From: Verrucomicrobiota bacterium
GTDB lineage: Bacteria > Verrucomicrobiota > Verrucomicrobiia > Opitutales > Opitutaceae
DNA length: 11,502 nt
Assembly (NCBI GenBank): GCA_023430825.1
Contig: JAEYYL010000057.1
Location: 1-11,502 of the forward strand
Reading direction: 5' to 3'
Numbering within the stretch: position 1 is the first letter of the stretch; every line of letters begins with the position of its first letter. The position numbers and the translations under genes were made by a program. Below the pieces are notes generated by a model. It was not told the origin of the DNA and did no database searches. It worked only from the letters and a program-made list of their open reading frames with translations. Shown here one piece after another: positions 11,424 through 11,502 of this stretch.

Positions 11424-11502
11424 TTATTGGGCGGTGAGCGGGCGGAGACGCAACTCTTCCAGGATGGAGCCGCGGCGCCCGCGCCGTCGTTTGCCTCCGA
11501 CG
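11424..11502 (-). CDS. C-terminal end of an unidentified protein (5' part outside the window)
   Basis: The frame ending at TAA (11426-11424) is open to the window edge and gives about 25 residues: a basic, Gly/Arg-rich stretch (GGKRRRGRRG) followed by SILEELRLRPLTAQ, which looks like a terminal helix. Third codon positions are mostly G or C, as in the other genes here, and better than in the alternative frame ending at 11419. Its stop lies 21 bases before the start of the 353-residue kinase, so the two could be co-transcribed. The fragment is too short to name a family. Confidence 0.4.
   Translation of the reverse strand, partial: VGGKRRRGRRGSILEELRLRPLTAQ

Overview
The window is strongly GC-rich. 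Every gene I can support lies on the minus strand, packed head to tail, so transcription runs from high to low coordinates. An outer-membrane TonB-dependent receptor and an exported YfiR-family protein show that the host is Gram-negative. The mix of many PAS hybrid kinases, a receptor/YfiR/kinase cluster and weak or absent Shine-Dalgarno sequences would fit Opitutaceae (Verrucomicrobiota). That placement is an impression only; the sequence holds no taxonomic marker.

In transcription order: (a) 11502-11424, the last 25 codons of an unidentified gene. (b) 11402-10341, a soluble histidine kinase of 353 residues with a degenerate receiver-like N-terminus. (c) 10221-5704, a soluble kinase of about 1505 residues carrying two complete kinase cores and two receiver domains (PAS-GAF-HisKA-HATPase-REC-PAS-PAS-PAS-HisKA-HATPase-REC). 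Its start codon is problematic. (d) 5625-3667, a TonB-dependent receptor. (e) 3661-3071, a periplasmic YfiR/HmsC-family protein. (f) 3067-791, a membrane hybrid kinase with a CHASE8-type periplasmic domain, HAMP, PAS, kinase core and receiver. (g) 673-1, panB of pantothenate synthesis, cut by the window edge before its stop.

Genes d, e and f are almost certainly one operon: the two junctions are about 5 and 3 bases. Together they resemble the Pseudomonas YfiB-YfiR-YfiN envelope switch, in which a periplasmic YfiR restrains an inner-membrane CHASE8-HAMP diguanylate cyclase and is relieved by an outer-membrane protein. Here the outer-membrane part is a TonB-dependent receptor, and the GGDEF output is replaced by a hybrid histidine kinase. 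I infer a chain of receptor, YfiR, CHASE8 kinase and phosphorelay. This is the best candidate for a little-described system in the window.

The kinase and receiver block of f is a close paralogue of the C-terminal block of c, so the receptor/YfiR pair is flanked by two kinases sharing one core. No Hpt protein and no response regulator with a DNA-binding or enzymatic output is encoded here, so the end of the relay must lie elsewhere. I found no RNA genes, CRISPR arrays, insertion sequences or phage genes. All non-coding gaps are 120 bases or shorter.
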